Source: Halothermothrix sp. DTU029
GTDB lineage: Bacteria; Bacillota; Halanaerobiia; Halanaerobiales; DTU029
Direction of reading: 5' to 3'
DNA length: 34,373 nucleotides
Assembly (NCBI GenBank): GCA_001512435.1
Contig: LFRS01000053.1
Location: forward strand, 4,491 to 38,863
Within the stretch, counting starts at the first letter, position 1; every line of letters starts with the position of its first letter. The position numbers and the translations under genes were made by a program. This document shows positions 19,790 to 28,527 of the stretch, one piece after another. The notes below the pieces were generated by a model that was given only the letters and a program-made list of their open reading frames with translations, did no database searches and had not been told where the DNA came from.

Positions 19790-20740
19790 TTATAGATTTT
19801 TTTCTTCTCTTTTCTTCATCACCCTGATCTCATCAGCTACCTTCTTGATACGGCGCATCCGGTGATTAACTCCTGATTTACTAATCTTTGGTGATAATAA
19901 GTCCCCCAGTTCTTTTAAACTGGCATAGGGATATTCCTTTCTTAAATAGGCTATCTCCTGTAAGCTTGCCGGCAGGGAACTAATACCTCTTGTAGCCTCT
20001 ATTAGCTCAATATCCTCTATTTGTTCCAGTGCAGCAGTAATGGTCTTGTCCATATTGGCTGTTTCAAAATTAATCTTTCTATTTATATCATTCTTTAAAC
20101 TCTTCACTACATATATATTTTCCATTTCCAGCAGGGCACGGTGGGCCCCAATTATGTTTAAGATAGTTGTGATATCTTCATAGTTTTTAAAATAAACAAT
20201 ATGCTTATTATTATGCTCAGTTAATCGGCCTTCCAGATTGAAAGAAGCCAGAAGACTGAGCAGATCCCTGGCCAGGCCCCTATGTTCACACCTGAATTCA
20301 AGGTGATAAGCACTGGCTGGATTATTTACCGAGCCTCCCCCTAAAAAAGCCCCCCTAAGATAGGCCCTCTGGTAACTCCTGTTGCTGAAAAACTCATCTT
20401 TTATCCGGAAGATAATATTATTGTGGTCATCAATAAAACCCAGCCGGGATAAAAAGGTATCCAGCCCCTGCTGTGGGGGCAAGAAAAGTTCATATATATT
20501 ATGTTTACCAGCAAAGGGATAGTTTTTCCGGACTATAATCTGTATCTCTAGCCTGAACTTTTTTTTAATTACAGAATATACTTTCCGGGCCAGATCTCCC
20601 ATGGTCAATTTTATATTTAAGGCAAAGCTTTTATTTATAATCTGGATAGTACCATTCATCCTGATCAGGGCAGCTAATTCTGCTATCTCTCCACTCTTAA
20701 TCCTGACCAGTTCATGCTTTACGTCACCTGTAAAAGACAA
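19790..20740 (-). CDS. whiA: DNA-binding protein WhiA
   Basis: A 316-aa protein of the WhiA/YvcL family, linked to cell division and chromosome segregation in Firmicutes and to sporulation in actinomycetes. The N-terminal part is the LAGLIDADG-endonuclease-like fold without nuclease activity (GEIAELAALIRMNGTIQI, then RGAFLGGGSVNNPASAYHLEF). The C-terminus has the WhiA helix-turn-helix (YPYASLKELGDLLSPKISKSGVNHRMRRIKKVADE). The start is TTG at 20740, preceded by GGTGAGGGGGA, and lies 6 bases after the yvcK stop, so the two are translationally coupled. The order rapZ-yvcK-whiA is the classical cluster. Confidence 0.96.
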   Translation of the reverse strand: MSFTGDVKHELVRIKSGEIAELAALIRMNGTIQIINKSFALNIKLTMGDLARKVYSVIKKKFRLEIQIIVRKNYPFAGKHNIYELFLPPQQGLDTFLSRLGFIDDHNNIIFRIKDEFFSNRSYQRAYLRGAFLGGGSVNNPASAYHLEFRCEHRGLARDLLSLLASFNLEGRLTEHNNKHIVYFKNYEDITTILNIIGAHRALLEMENIYVVKSLKNDINRKINFETANMDKTITAALEQIEDIELIEATRGISSLPASLQEIAYLRKEYPYASLKELGDLLSPKISKSGVNHRMRRIKKVADEIRVMKKREEKNL

Positions 20741-20746
20741 TCCCCC

Positions 20747-22030
20747 TCACCTATCCTTCATTACCCCCAGGATAACCTTGGCCAGTTCATCTGGATTATG
20801 TCTGATAAAGCCTTCCCTGGATAGTAAATTCCCCTCAATAACCTTTATGTCCAGTTCTCTAATTTTCTTTTTATCTACTTTAACCTGAAAGGCCCCTTCT
20901 TCCCTATATCTATTTATTAATTCCCGGGAACTTTCCTCTCTATTCACCACAACATAATCAAATAAGTCCCCACCAGTATGCTTATAAATAGCCTTAATAT
21001 GATCACTGACAGTATAACCTGAAGTTTCACCAGCCTGTGTCATCACATTACAGACAAAGATCTTGACAGCACTGCTTTCCCTAATCTTAGCAGCAATATC
21101 GCCTACCAGTAAATTAGGAATAATACTGGTATACAGGCTGCCAGGCCCCACCACAATTATATCTGCTTCTTCTATGGCTTTCACCACTTCAGCAGTAGAC
21201 TTACAGGAAGAAGGCTGTAAAAAAACCCTTTCAATTTTCTTTTTTTGTTCAGGAATAATAGACTCACCCAATAAAACTGTCTTATCCGAATAAATTGCTC
21301 CCAGCCGTACATCCTCATTGGTTGCCGGCAATACCTTGCCCCTGATGGCCAGAACCTTACTGGATTCCCTGATGGCTTCTTCAAAATCCCCCAGTATATC
21401 AGTTAAGGAAGCAATAAAGAGATTGCCGAAATTATGGCCTTCCAGGTCTCCCCCAGAATTAAAGCGGTACTGAAACAACTCCTCCATTAAGGGTTCTGTA
21501 TCAGCCAGGGCTACCAGGCAATTGCGGATATCTCCAGGAGGTAAAATACCCAACTCATCCCTTAATTTACCGGAACTCCCTCCATCATCAGCAACTGTAA
21601 CCACTGCTGTCAAATTACTGGTATAATTCTTCAAACCCCTTAATAAATTTGATAAACCGGTTCCACCACCCAGGGCTACAATCCGGGGTCCTTTCTCCAG
21701 TATTTTCCTTTCAAAGGCCTTATCCAGAAACTTATTGGCTTCCAGATGATAAAAGCCTTTTAAGGCACCTTTCAAGGAGGCAAAAACCCCCCAGATCCCC
21801 AGGATTATCAGAACAAGGGCCGCAATAAGGTCGACAAAAAAGGATAGATTGCCCACAAAAGGCAAGAGGAAGCGGATGACCATGTTTTCCAGATAACTGA
21901 TTATCTGGTAACCCAGTAAAATAGAAATACCTGCACTGATTAATAAAAGGGATATAGTAAGCAATAAGATCCATCTCTTAATGCCAATCCCTGGATATAA
22001 CCATTTTTTATTGGAAAAATTGATTTTCAT
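20747..22030 (-). CDS. yvcK: Gluconeogenesis factor YvcK (CofD-like)
   Basis: YvcK is needed for growth on gluconeogenic carbon sources and for cell-wall homeostasis in B. subtilis, and binds UDP-sugars. This copy (427 aa) is longer than the roughly 320-aa Bacillus protein because it carries two N-terminal membrane segments (about residues 18-42 and 55-85), seen in many clostridial homologues. The CofD-like core starts near 115 with IVALGGGTGLSNLLRGLK, then VTVADDGGSSGKLRDELGILPPGDIRNCLVALAD, EGHNFGNLFIASLTDI and GPGSLYTSIIPNLLV. It lies between rapZ and whiA. The ribosome binding site is weak. Confidence 0.95.
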   Translation of the reverse strand: MKINFSNKKWLYPGIGIKRWILLLTISLLLISAGISILLGYQIISYLENMVIRFLLPFVGNLSFFVDLIAALVLIILGIWGVFASLKGALKGFYHLEANKFLDKAFERKILEKGPRIVALGGGTGLSNLLRGLKNYTSNLTAVVTVADDGGSSGKLRDELGILPPGDIRNCLVALADTEPLMEELFQYRFNSGGDLEGHNFGNLFIASLTDILGDFEEAIRESSKVLAIRGKVLPATNEDVRLGAIYSDKTVLLGESIIPEQKKKIERVFLQPSSCKSTAEVVKAIEEADIIVVGPGSLYTSIIPNLLVGDIAAKIRESSAVKIFVCNVMTQAGETSGYTVSDHIKAIYKHTGGDLFDYVVVNREESSRELINRYREEGAFQVKVDKKKIRELDIKVIEGNLLSREGFIRHNPDELAKVILGVMKDR

Positions 22031-22080
22031 AGACTTATCCGCCCTTAATTTATAAATAATAAAAAACCGGGCCTATCTTC

Positions 22081-22932
22081 TTACTTTTTTATGTCCTTAT
22101 GCTCTACTACAACCCGGTAACCTTTGCGGGCTAAAAAATCCCGTAACTTGATAGCAGTAGTCACTGAACGATGCTTGCCACCAGTACAGCCAATAGCAAT
22201 CATTAAATGACTCTTGCCTTCTTTTTCGTATTCCGGCAAGAGGAACTCTATGAAATCAAAGAACTTCTTATAAAACTTAGTCGACAGGGGCCATTTCATG
22301 ATATATTCCTGGACCACCTCTTCTTTTCCGGTAAGATCTTTAAGGGAACTAACATAGTGGGGATTAGGCAAAAATCTCACATCAAAAACCAGGTCTGCAT
22401 CCATGGGAATCCCATATTTATAACCAAAGGAAATAATGGAAATTGACAGGTTTTCTTTACCTACTTTATGGAAAGAATAGATCCGCCTTAATTCATTATA
22501 GAGATCCCTACTGACCATTGCAGAAGTATCTATAATTTTGTTAGCCTTTCCCCGGATTTCCTCTAACATGGCCCTCTCTCTCTGAATGGCATCAAGAATA
22601 CGGCCTTCTTCATCCAGGGGGTGTTTTCTTCTGGTCTCTTTGTACCTTCTTACCAGAGTCTCGTCAGAGGCCTCCAGAAAGAGTATCTCATAATTAAAGC
22701 CCTGTTTTTCCAGTTGCGCTAATTCTCCAAAGAGGGAATTAAAAAACTTGCCTCCCCTGATATCAGTCACTATGGCAATCTTTTCATACTCAGAACGAAG
22801 GCACAATTCAGCGAATTTATTTATAAAGGTAGGTGGTAAATTATCGATACAGAAATAACCCATATCTTCAAAAAAATTCAAAGCCACTGACTTACCTGCA
22901 CCTGACATCCCTGTTATTATTAAAAATTCCAT
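22081..22932 (-). CDS. rapZ: RNase adapter protein RapZ (YvcJ family ATPase)
   Basis: A nucleotide-binding protein of the RapZ/YvcJ family. In E. coli RapZ directs RNase E to the GlmZ small RNA to tune glucosamine-6-phosphate synthesis; the Firmicutes role is less clear. The 283-aa length is normal. Visible are the P-loop GMSGAGKS at about 8-15, VTDIRGGKFFNSL, LDEEGRILDAIQRER, SFGYKYGIPMDADLVFDVRFLPNPHYV, and the C-terminal IGCTGGKHRSVT. The ATG is preceded by GAGAGGAG. First in rapZ-yvcK-whiA. Confidence 0.96.
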   Translation of the reverse strand: MEFLIITGMSGAGKSVALNFFEDMGYFCIDNLPPTFINKFAELCLRSEYEKIAIVTDIRGGKFFNSLFGELAQLEKQGFNYEILFLEASDETLVRRYKETRRKHPLDEEGRILDAIQRERAMLEEIRGKANKIIDTSAMVSRDLYNELRRIYSFHKVGKENLSISIISFGYKYGIPMDADLVFDVRFLPNPHYVSSLKDLTGKEEVVQEYIMKWPLSTKFYKKFFDFIEFLLPEYEKEGKSHLMIAIGCTGGKHRSVTTAIKLRDFLARKGYRVVVEHKDIKK

Positions 22933-23018
22933 TATGGAAACTCCTCTCTGATAATCTTATATCATTAATCTTATAATACCATTGTATAATATCAGGAAGA
23001 GAATGTAAACAGCCATAC

Positions 23019-23948
23019 TTAGGCCAAAATTGGCAATTTATCCTTTAGTATTCTGAAAGTGGCCGGTAATACTCCAACTAATTCTCCATCCAGTTCCAGC
23101 TCCGAGCTCCCTTCATCCTCCAGTTCTAAAAGTATTTCCTCTGCCTGGAGGGAATCAACCAGGGGATGACTTAAATGGCTGCCTTTATAAGCTTTAGCCA
23201 GATTTACAATTATACCCATCTTGCTGAAGTTCTTTAATACTACTATATTTAATTTCCCACTGTCTAATTCAGCCTCAGGAGCTATCATAACACCTCCGCC
23301 AAAATACTTGCCATTGGCAATAATCACACTATTTAAGTATTGATTATACTGCTCCTGACCATCTATAATAACCCGGGTTTTTTTGTTTTTATAACTAAAG
23401 AGGGTTCTAAAAACACCAATTAAATAAGATAAAAAACCACCATAGATTTTGGAACTTTCATTAACCAATTTAGCAGTACTGGCCCCTATACCGGTATCAG
23501 CCACATTCAGGAAAAGCCTGGTCTCATTCTTGCCGGCATAATTTCTGTAACAAACCTCTGCAACATCTACTTCCCTGACCCTTTCTCTCCTGATAATATT
23601 TACAATATCCTCTATTTCCTTGCCAATACCAAAAGACCTGATAAAATCACAACCGGTTCCCTGGGAAAAGATAATTAATTTTATATCTTTAGCCAGCAAG
23701 TCTCCCTCTCTATAAAGGCCATTAATAACCTCATTAGTGGTTCCATCCCCACCTACAGCCATAATCCTGCGATAACCTTCAGCAAGGGCTGTCCTGGCCA
23801 ATTCTATAGCATGGCCTGGATATTCAGTAAAACGAACCTCCAGGTCTATTCCTTCATCATGAAAAACCTGCTCATACTTTGGCCAGACCTTCCCTGTCCG
23901 GCCATTGGCAGAAACAGGATTTACAATAGCTATAATCCCCTGTGTCAT
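23019..23948 (-). CDS. Diacylglycerol/lipid kinase family protein
   Basis: A 309-aa member of the DagK/YegS lipid kinase family, which phosphorylates diacylglycerol or related lipids with ATP. Motifs: NPVSANGRTGKVWP near the start, the ATP-binding VGGDGTTNEVINGLY (about 66-80), SQGTGCDFIRSFG and NVADTGIGAST. Cytoplasmic or membrane-associated; no membrane segment. The exact lipid cannot be read. The ATG has a weak, distant ribosome site (AAGGA 11 bases upstream). About 40 in-frame codons without a stop or normal start lie upstream of the ATG, so a 5' extension is possible but unsupported. Confidence 0.88.
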   Translation of the reverse strand: MTQGIIAIVNPVSANGRTGKVWPKYEQVFHDEGIDLEVRFTEYPGHAIELARTALAEGYRRIMAVGGDGTTNEVINGLYREGDLLAKDIKLIIFSQGTGCDFIRSFGIGKEIEDIVNIIRRERVREVDVAEVCYRNYAGKNETRLFLNVADTGIGASTAKLVNESSKIYGGFLSYLIGVFRTLFSYKNKKTRVIIDGQEQYNQYLNSVIIANGKYFGGGVMIAPEAELDSGKLNIVVLKNFSKMGIIVNLAKAYKGSHLSHPLVDSLQAEEILLELEDEGSSELELDGELVGVLPATFRILKDKLPILA

Positions 23949-24256
23949 ATTAAACCAGTTCCTTTCCCTTTTAATTTCTCTCTCTTTATCTGCATAATAT
24001 AAGCAGCTTTTTACTAATTCTTCTTTATCTGCAATTTTTCCTGCAAAATCTACATCAATTGAAAGTATTTTTTATAACCTACATAGAAAAAGTCCAGGAA
24101 GCCTGATACAGGCCCCCGAAAAATAAAAAACAGAAGAAACCAGACTCTGGTCCCTTCTGTCTCAAAAGATCCTGTCAACTATAATTTAATTATTATTTAC
24201 ATTCCACTAATATAATAATTTTCCCACAGTAACTAAGTATAGCTTTTCTCTAAGTA
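23949..24256 (-). other. Intergenic region between the 239-aa membrane protein and the lipid kinase
   Basis: A 308-base gap. It holds the terminator at 24121-24160, a weak GCCTG-TAT-CAGGC hairpin near 24096-24108, and an open but start-less frame joined to the lipid kinase. No confident promoter or RNA gene was found. Confidence 0.5.
24121..24160 (-). terminator. Terminator after the 239-aa membrane protein
   Basis: A stem of acagaag / cttctgt with an inner accag / ctggt stem (24130-24160) is followed on the minus strand by TTTTTTATTTTT. It lies about 100 bases after the stop of the 239-aa gene and separates it from the lipid kinase. Confidence 0.82.
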
Positions 24257-24976
24257 CTAATTTTCCGGAGTCATTTCTTTACTCTCTGTTTCCTTCTTAT
24301 CTGCTGCTTTTTCTTCAATTTTTTCATTAAGATTTGCAGCCTTACTCCTGCTTCTCATCTTTTTAATATTATCCATTATTTGAACAAAGAAAAGAGGAAT
24401 CAGTGGCAAGACTATTAGTAGCAGCAACAGATACAATTTGTTACTGAATAACATTGCTTTTTCAATATCATTGAGCTGAAATATATAGATGCTGAAAATA
24501 GCAAATATGATGGTCATTAAGGCCATCAATAAGCTCATGTACTCCACCGGAACACCTTCACGGATGAGTACTGGCTGTTCTGAATCAAGGGCAGCTTTTT
24601 TACTGCTTTTCACCTTTAGATCCATTAGATTTTTACAATACAAATCCTTTTGTTCCATAGTTAAAAAAGGAGACTGCATGATATCTGTTATTATATCATC
24701 TATTAAGGACTGAATATTGTATAAATCTGCCTTATCAACATTATATTTATTGGCTGTTGAAGAAATAATTGAATTAAATAGATTTATATCAAACAAATCA
24801 TCTTTAGCGATCATCGGTCTAATAGTCTGTAGTATCTCCAGATTAGCTACATACAATTTGCGTAAATAATATTTTTTCTCCTTTTTAGCAACCAGTAGGC
24901 TGGATACAAGATAGACAATCAAACCTGACAGCAGCCCTCCCCCAATTCGCAAAACCCACGGATTTGCTAACACCAA
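24257..24976 (-). CDS. Hypothetical membrane protein with three predicted membrane segments
   Basis: I do not recognise this 239-aa protein. It has a membrane segment near the N-terminus (about 8-30), a charged soluble middle (about 33-140), a pair of membrane segments (about 147-168 and 181-203), and a highly charged lysine/glutamate-rich tail (EEKAADKKETESKEMTPEN). The track start is TTG; the GTG directly after it is 8 bases from GGAGG and equally likely. It stands alone, with a terminator behind it and the secreted SGNH hydrolase gene in front. Confidence 0.7.
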   Translation of the reverse strand: MVLANPWVLRIGGGLLSGLIVYLVSSLLVAKKEKKYYLRKLYVANLEILQTIRPMIAKDDLFDINLFNSIISSTANKYNVDKADLYNIQSLIDDIITDIMQSPFLTMEQKDLYCKNLMDLKVKSSKKAALDSEQPVLIREGVPVEYMSLLMALMTIIFAIFSIYIFQLNDIEKAMLFSNKLYLLLLLIVLPLIPLFFVQIMDNIKKMRSRSKAANLNEKIEEKAADKKETESKEMTPEN

Positions 24977-25092
24977 ACATCCCTCCTTATATTTTTTTCA
25001 TAGAAAAATATCTTTTTCTGGCTAAACTATATAATATATTATTAGAGATAATTAATAAATCTCCTTTTTACTTAAGAAAATTTCTTGTTCTT

Positions 25093-26367
25093 CTATAAAG
25101 TATAGCCAAAACCCAGAATAGTAAAGCTCTTAAATTCATCACCAGGGGCCATCTTTATTTCTATAGTATGCTCCCTCGCTTCATCCTCCTGGTAAAGCAG
25201 GGTAGCATTACAATGGGTCCAGTTAACCCGGCGGGGATCAAGGGTTTTAACATATTTACCATCTACATAGACCTCAGCCTTACCAAAATCAGCACTGCCG
25301 GAATCCTTAAAAACCAACATTAAACTTTTGCTGGTAATAGTCATCTTGAAACTCCCGGTACCAGAGTAGATATTATGCATCCAGTTATTGGGGAATTGGG
25401 CTGTTCCTCCAAGATCAGCATCCATCTCCACCCTCTGTAGGTCATGGTCCCGCAGGCGAAATCCCCCTGCCTCAATAGTTGCTGCCTCCGTATTGGTGTT
25501 CCTATCCAGCAGCCGTATGTTTTTAAAAGCATCCCCCAAGAGAGGTTTCTTATCTAAATTAATATCTTCTTCAGCTATTGCTGCCTTATCTGTTTCAGCA
25601 AAGAGATAGGCCAGGCAGTCAGCCATAATCCGGTGGCCAGCATTGGAAGGATGATAGATATCAGCAAAAAAATCCTCTTTGCTGATTATATTACCCTTTC
25701 CTTTTGATATATAAAACTGGTCTACCACTGCATCCTTAATACTAACCATAGGCAGATTATAGTATCTACCTATAGGGGCCAGCCGATCCTGCAGGTTCCA
25801 GTCACTCTTGAATACACTGAATAACAAGATAACTGCCGGTTTATTTTCTGCTTCAAGAATCTTTAAAACCAGGCTTTCATAAGATACCCCCCTGGTCTCA
25901 TCATCGGCATCATTTACGGCAAATTCCACTACAACGATATCTGGTTCAACAGTACCATCCCTTAAGACATCCCGGTCATAACGGATAACACCTAACTGGG
26001 AAGGGGTACCACCAACACCAGCCTTGATAAAATGAATATTATCACCACCATCTTTCCCAAACATCTCTTTAAAGCGCAAATAGGATTGATAGGCATAACA
26101 ATTGGTATTGATAGGACTGGCTCCTGCCCCCTGGGTTATTGAACCGCCTATATAGGCTATGGTAATCTCTTCCCCTCTTTTTGCCTTTTCTATGGCATTT
26201 TTCAGCCGCTGATTATTACCTGTACTTAATAGGGATTTAGCGATCATGGCCTGGTATTCTTCAGAAGCAAAATCTACTCCTCCACTACTGGCAGCAAAAG
26301 CCCTGATCATCCCCCCTGCAATAAGCATAACCAGTAAAAGGATAATTACTGTCCTGATTTTTTTCAT
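25093..26367 (-). CDS. Secreted SGNH/GDSL-type hydrolase
   Basis: A probable exported esterase or deacylase (424 aa). It has a signal peptide (MKKIRTVIILLLVMLIAGGMIRAFA) and an SGNH hydrolase domain: nucleophile serine at about 76 in IGGSITQGAG, block II glycine in AGVGGTPSQLG, block III asparagine in EFAVNDADDETRG, and the DxxH pair in DIYHPSNAGHRI. A C-terminal beta domain follows (FKMTITSKSLMLVFKDSG, AEVYVDGKYVKTLDPR). The serine sits in GGSIT rather than GDSL. The substrate is unknown; polysaccharide acetyl groups are plausible. The start is the ATG after GGAGGAG, 13 bases past ktrA; the track's longer start overlaps ktrA. It is a close paralogue of the gene at 28528-30267. Confidence 0.86.
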   Translation of the reverse strand: MKKIRTVIILLLVMLIAGGMIRAFAASSGGVDFASEEYQAMIAKSLLSTGNNQRLKNAIEKAKRGEEITIAYIGGSITQGAGASPINTNCYAYQSYLRFKEMFGKDGGDNIHFIKAGVGGTPSQLGVIRYDRDVLRDGTVEPDIVVVEFAVNDADDETRGVSYESLVLKILEAENKPAVILLFSVFKSDWNLQDRLAPIGRYYNLPMVSIKDAVVDQFYISKGKGNIISKEDFFADIYHPSNAGHRIMADCLAYLFAETDKAAIAEEDINLDKKPLLGDAFKNIRLLDRNTNTEAATIEAGGFRLRDHDLQRVEMDADLGGTAQFPNNWMHNIYSGTGSFKMTITSKSLMLVFKDSGSADFGKAEVYVDGKYVKTLDPRRVNWTHCNATLLYQEDEAREHTIEIKMAPGDEFKSFTILGFGYTL

Positions 26368-26380
26368 TTTACTCCTCCTC

Positions 26381-27031
26381 TTACAACTCTTTATCCATCT
26401 TTTGCAATTCATCATTACCACCAAAGGCTATCATAATGTCTCCGGTTTCAAAGCTTAAATCTGCCAGCCTGCTTACATAAATCTCATCACCCCTCTTGAC
26501 AGCCAGAACATTTATATTAAATCGATTTCTTAATTTTAATTCCTGTAGACTCTTGCCAATCATACTATCCCTTACTGGCAACTCAATAATACTGTAATCA
26601 GGAGAAAACTCCAGATAATCAATTATGTTTGAAGAAAGCAAATTATTAGCCACCCGGATACCCATATCCCTTTCCGGATAAACAACCCTATCAGCACCAA
26701 CTTTACTCAGTAAACGGCCATGCAAATCATCCCTGGCCTTGACAATAACATAGGGGACTCCCAATTCCTTCAGTATTAGGGTAATAAGTACATCAGCCTG
26801 GGAGTTATCACCAATACTTACAACTGCTACATCAAAGTTACCTGCCCCAAACCTCCGTAATACCTCCGGATCTGTGGCATCGGCTTCTACCGCATAAGTA
26901 AGATCAGCTGCTATTGATTGTACCCTTTCCATATCCTTATCTATGGCCAGGACATTATGTCCTCTTTCCACCAGAGTTCTGGCTACACTAGCACCAAAAG
27001 TGCCTAAACCAATTATAAGGAATTGTTTCAT
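26381..27031 (-). CDS. ktrA: Potassium uptake regulatory subunit KtrA (TrkA family)
   Basis: Cytoplasmic ring-forming subunit that gates the KtrB channel in response to nucleotides, and in related proteins to c-di-AMP. The 216-aa protein has an RCK_N Rossmann domain (IIGLGTFGASVARTLVERGHNVLAIDKD, VEADATDPEVLRRFG, VIVKARDDLHGRLLSKVGADRVVYPE) and an RCK_C domain (about 135-216, YSIIELPVRDSMIGKSLQELKLRNRFNINVLAVKRG). The ATG has GGGAGGG. It follows ktrB by 29 bases, so both are one transcript. Confidence 0.95.
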   Translation of the reverse strand: MKQFLIIGLGTFGASVARTLVERGHNVLAIDKDMERVQSIAADLTYAVEADATDPEVLRRFGAGNFDVAVVSIGDNSQADVLITLILKELGVPYVIVKARDDLHGRLLSKVGADRVVYPERDMGIRVANNLLSSNIIDYLEFSPDYSIIELPVRDSMIGKSLQELKLRNRFNINVLAVKRGDEIYVSRLADLSFETGDIMIAFGGNDELQKMDKEL

Positions 27032-27060
27032 TTCCGGAACCCTCCCATCAATCTAATTTA

Positions 27061-28398
27061 TCAACCCACCATTATTTCTTCCTCTGGATAACGATAGGGG
27101 AGTTTTTGCCTTTGCTCTGCCAGAGCAACTACCAGGGTTAAAGGCCCAACCCTGCCAATGAACATGGTCACTATAATCAACAACCTTCCTATTACCGACA
27201 AAGAAGCTGTTATACCTGTAGACAAACCGACAGTTCCAAAGGCCGCAACTGTTTCAAATAAAAGGGACATAAAAGAGGCCTCTTCTGTTACAGACAGGAC
27301 AATAGTAACAAACAGGATTAAAAATATAGCCAGTAATGTTATGACAAAAGCTTTTATAATCAATCTTTCCGGCAGACGGCGCTGAAAGATCTCAATATCC
27401 CTTTTACCCCTGATGACATTCCAGACCGTTATTGCTATCACACCAAAAGTAGTGGTTTTGATACCTCCACCGGTGGAACCGGGAGAAGCCCCAATAAACA
27501 TTAAAATTATAGTTAAAAACAGGGTGGCATTATGGACCTGTTCCACAGCCAATACATTAAAACCTGCAGTTCGCGAGTTAACTGCATAAAAGAAAGCAGC
27601 CTGGAGTTTCTCTCCCAAAGCTAGATTCCCTATGGTAGCCTGATTGTTATATTCCAATAAGAAAAAATATAAAAAAGCAAAGGCTATTAATATAAAAGTA
27701 AAGCTTAAGACTATTTTAGTCTGCAAAGTAAAAGCTTTCTTCTGCTTTTTAGTATACAATTCCACTAAAACCGAGAAACCTAAACTACCCAGGATTACCA
27801 GGATCATGATACTAATACTGACTAAAGGAGTATTGATAATAAAGCCAGCCAGATTTTCTCCAAAAAGAGCAAAACCAGCACTATTAAAGGCAGAAACTGA
27901 ATGGAAAATAGCCCAGTAAAGAGCTTTACCAGGAGGATAATCCCTGATCAAGCTTATAAATAAAGGAATTGCCCCAAACCCTTCTATAATCAAGGTAAGG
28001 AAGAGAACGGATTTAACCAGTCTTACCAGCCCCGCCATCTGTATATTATCCAGATCATCTTTTAATAATAAACGTCCCTTTAAACCGATTTTCCTGCCCA
28101 GTAAAAGGGCTATAATGGTAGAAAAGGTCATAATCCCGATGCCACCTATCTGGATTAAAAGCATGATTATAACCTGGCCAAATAGGCTGAAAGTGTTAGT
28201 AAAATCAAGGACCATCAAGCCTGTAACACAGGTAGCTGAACTGGCAGTAAAAAAAGCATCCAGGAAATCCAGGCCCCCTTCCCCTGTTGTCGCTATAGGT
28301 AACATTAATAAAAAAGTACCTATAACTATAACTGTAAAATAGGCGATAACAAGAAACTGGGCCGGATTAAATTTTCTTTTCCGCCGGTAGGCCTGCAT
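27061..28398 (-). CDS. ktrB: Potassium uptake membrane subunit KtrB (TrkH family)
   Basis: Inner-membrane potassium (sodium-coupled in some species) transporter of the Trk/Ktr/HKT superfamily, 445 aa. Four pore-loop selectivity-filter segments with their glycines are visible: SSATCVTGLMVLD, FNSAGFALFGE, VNSRTAGFNVLAVEQ and FGTVGLSTGIT. The conserved GASPGSTGGGIKTTTFGV is the gating-loop region. RBS AAAGGGG. It is followed by ktrA and lies between two SGNH hydrolase paralogues. Confidence 0.95.
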   Translation of the reverse strand: MQAYRRKRKFNPAQFLVIAYFTVIVIGTFLLMLPIATTGEGGLDFLDAFFTASSATCVTGLMVLDFTNTFSLFGQVIIMLLIQIGGIGIMTFSTIIALLLGRKIGLKGRLLLKDDLDNIQMAGLVRLVKSVLFLTLIIEGFGAIPLFISLIRDYPPGKALYWAIFHSVSAFNSAGFALFGENLAGFIINTPLVSISIMILVILGSLGFSVLVELYTKKQKKAFTLQTKIVLSFTFILIAFAFLYFFLLEYNNQATIGNLALGEKLQAAFFYAVNSRTAGFNVLAVEQVHNATLFLTIILMFIGASPGSTGGGIKTTTFGVIAITVWNVIRGKRDIEIFQRRLPERLIIKAFVITLLAIFLILFVTIVLSVTEEASFMSLLFETVAAFGTVGLSTGITASLSVIGRLLIIVTMFIGRVGPLTLVVALAEQRQKLPYRYPEEEIMVG

Positions 28399-28443
28399 AA
28401 TAATTACCCCTTTAAAAAAGCATGGAATTCAAATTATTATCTT

Positions 28444-28473
28444 CTAATATCTGGGCACCTTCTGTTTTGTTAA
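28444..28473 (-). promoter_or_regulatory. Weak candidate promoter of ktrBA
   Basis: On the minus strand TTAACA and TATTAG are 18 bases apart in the 129-base gap between the upstream SGNH hydrolase and ktrB. The match is modest. The gap is too short for a c-di-AMP (ydaO-type) riboswitch and I see no terminator. Confidence 0.25.
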
Positions 28474-28527
28474 AACAATTCTCATATTCTAACCCGGGAT
28501 TTTCCAGGCTCAGGCTGTAATAATACC

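Noticed and set aside
28399-28527. Possible c-di-AMP riboswitch ahead of ktrB
   Set aside because: Ktr genes are often controlled this way, but the gap is only 129 bases and I see no ydaO-type conserved elements or terminator.
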